Below are positions 15,813-16,746 of a stretch of DNA of 16,746 nucleotides, in pieces. Location of the stretch: contig JAFVTZ010000162.1 of the NCBI GenBank assembly GCA_017502965.1, positions 1 to 16,746 of the forward strand, given 5' to 3'. Numbering within the stretch: position 1 is the first letter of the stretch; each line of letters opens with the position of its first letter. The position numbers and the translations under genes were made by a program. The notes beneath the pieces are model-generated. The model was not told the DNA's origin, ran no database searches, and was given only the letters and a program-made list of their open reading frames with translations. This DNA comes from Clostridia bacterium. Its GTDB lineage: Bacteria; Bacillota; Clostridia; Oscillospirales; Acutalibacteraceae.

Positions 15813-15832
15813 ATTGTAGAAAGGTGAAAACT

Positions 15833-16720
15833 ATGAAAACCCCTATTTTTGAAGGAATTGCAACCGCTATTATAACCCCACTCACTGAAAACGGTATCGA
15901 CTATACTGCCTTTGGAAAACTTATTGATTGGCAGATTGAAAAGGGAGTAAATGCGATAGTAGTCTGCGGAACAACAGGCGAAGGCTCAACTCTTACCGAT
16001 GAGGAGCACCGCGAAGCAATAGCGTATACTGTAAACCGTGTTGATGGAAGAATTCCCGTTATTGCAGGCACAGGCTCTAATGATACCGCTTACGCTCTGG
16101 AACTCACCAAATTTTCCTGCGAAGCAGGGGTTGACGGTGTTCTGGTAGTAACACCTTATTATAATAAGGCAACTCAGAACGGTCTTATTAAAATGTTCAC
16201 AGAAATTGCAGATGTTTCAACCGTTCCTGTAATTCTTTATAATGTTCCTTCGAGAACAGGTGTAAATATCGCTCCTGCAACGGTTGCGGCTCTTGCTGAA
16301 CATCCTAATATCAACGCTATTAAAGAGGCAAGCGGAAACATTTCCCAGGTTGCTGAAATCGCCGCCCTTTGCGGTGATAAAATAAATATTTATTCAGGTA
16401 ACGACGACCAGATAGTTCCTATAATGTCGCTCGGCGGAAAGGGATGCATATCTGTGCTTTCAAATGTTGAACCCGAGGGTGCTGTTGCTATCTGCGATAA
16501 GTTCTTTGCGGGTGATGTAAAAGGTTCTTGTGATTTGCAGCTTAAATATCTTCCGCTCATAAATGCTCTTTTCAGTGAGGTTAACCCCATCCCTGTAAAA
16601 GCGGCTATGGCAGCTATGGGATTCTGCGAGGACTATCTCAGAATGCCGCTTACTTCTATGGAAGATGCTCATAAAGAGGTTCTTCTGGATGAAATGCGTA
16701 AAGTAGGTATCAAGTTTTAA
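15833..16720 (+). CDS. dapA: 4-hydroxy-tetrahydrodipicolinate synthase
   Basis: DapA condenses pyruvate with aspartate semialdehyde, the first committed step to meso-diaminopimelate and lysine. It is a 295-residue TIM barrel of normal length. Lys164 (NAIKEASG) is the Schiff-base lysine. Tyr136 (ILYNVPSRTG) and Thr47 (CGTTGEGST) fit the catalytic triad, with Tyr109 or Tyr110 in TPYYNK supplying the second Tyr. Arg141 fits the carboxylate-binding arginine. The ATG at 15833 has AGAAAGGTG (15818-15826) 6 nt upstream and gives the standard N-terminus PIFEGIATAIITPLT. An in-frame extension back to 15785 runs through the terminator and is rejected. The lysine riboswitch upstream independently confirms the pathway. 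dapB or another lysine gene may follow beyond 16720, but only 26 bp remain, with no visible start. Confidence 0.98.
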   Translation: MKTPIFEGIATAIITPLTENGIDYTAFGKLIDWQIEKGVNAIVVCGTTGEGSTLTDEEHREAIAYTVNRVDGRIPVIAGTGSNDTAYALELTKFSCEAGVDGVLVVTPYYNKATQNGLIKMFTEIADVSTVPVILYNVPSRTGVNIAPATVAALAEHPNINAIKEASGNISQVAEIAALCGDKINIYSGNDDQIVPIMSLGGKGCISVLSNVEPEGAVAICDKFFAGDVKGSCDLQLKYLPLINALFSEVNPIPVKAAMAAMGFCEDYLRMPLTSMEDAHKEVLLDEMRKVGIKF

Positions 16721-16746
16721 TGATTTGCGATAATATTTCAGTAAAC

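Noticed and set aside
15785..15832. Upstream extension of dapA starting at 15785
   Set aside because: It reads through the terminator stem and T run, has no ribosome site, and adds 16 residues foreign to DapA. ATG 15833 is well placed.

Overview
The window reads as a chromosomal segment of an AT-leaning Firmicute of class Clostridia, most like the gut Oscillospiraceae/Ruminococcaceae. This rests on protein style (Mfd followed by a PrsA-like lipoprotein, a Clostridia-type sensor kinase, a lysine riboswitch before dapA), on strong AGGAGG-type ribosome binding sites and on low GC by eye. The placement is inference. All genes that I accept lie on the + strand.

Layout. (1) 2-2215 is the 3' part of mfd, cut by the window edge. 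(2) 2297-3412 is a PrsA/SurA-like lipoprotein with its own good sigma-A promoter and a clear terminator at 3418-3450. (3) 3539-6133 is an OmpR-type response regulator and a six-TM histidine kinase. (4) 6131-6327 is a MITE-like element with perfect 17-bp terminal inverted repeats, several nested hairpins and two arms made of 7-nt repeats. (5) 6347-10533 is a tight three-gene envelope operon: a membrane-anchored Amidase_2 amidase, a DedA/VTT membrane protein and a MacB-like fused ABC exporter. (6) 10531-10616 is a second hairpin element with a similar internal order. (7) 10693-11649 is manA with its own promoter. (8) 11753-15538 is htpG, a Wzx/MATE-fold lipid flippase and a Sm_multidrug_ex protein, almost without gaps. 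(9) 15541-15812 is a promoter, a lysine riboswitch and a terminator controlling (10) dapA, 15833-16720, the first committed step to diaminopimelate and lysine.

How the genes may fit together. Several genes serve the cell envelope: DapA makes peptidoglycan precursor, the amidase cuts peptidoglycan, the flippase-like protein moves a lipid-linked or polysaccharide substrate, ManA feeds mannose-type sugar nucleotides, the lipoprotein may help secreted proteins fold, and the two-component system next to the amidase/VTT/ABC operon may sense envelope stress. The joint role is inference; each family call is well supported.

I did not find a defence system, prophage, CRISPR array, tRNA or rRNA. The least ordinary features are the two intergenic hairpin elements. 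They share an internal plan (7-nt AT arm, hairpin with a TTT loop, hairpin with a GC-TAT/ATA-GC tip, AT-rich right side) and both begin at the stop codon of the gene before them.
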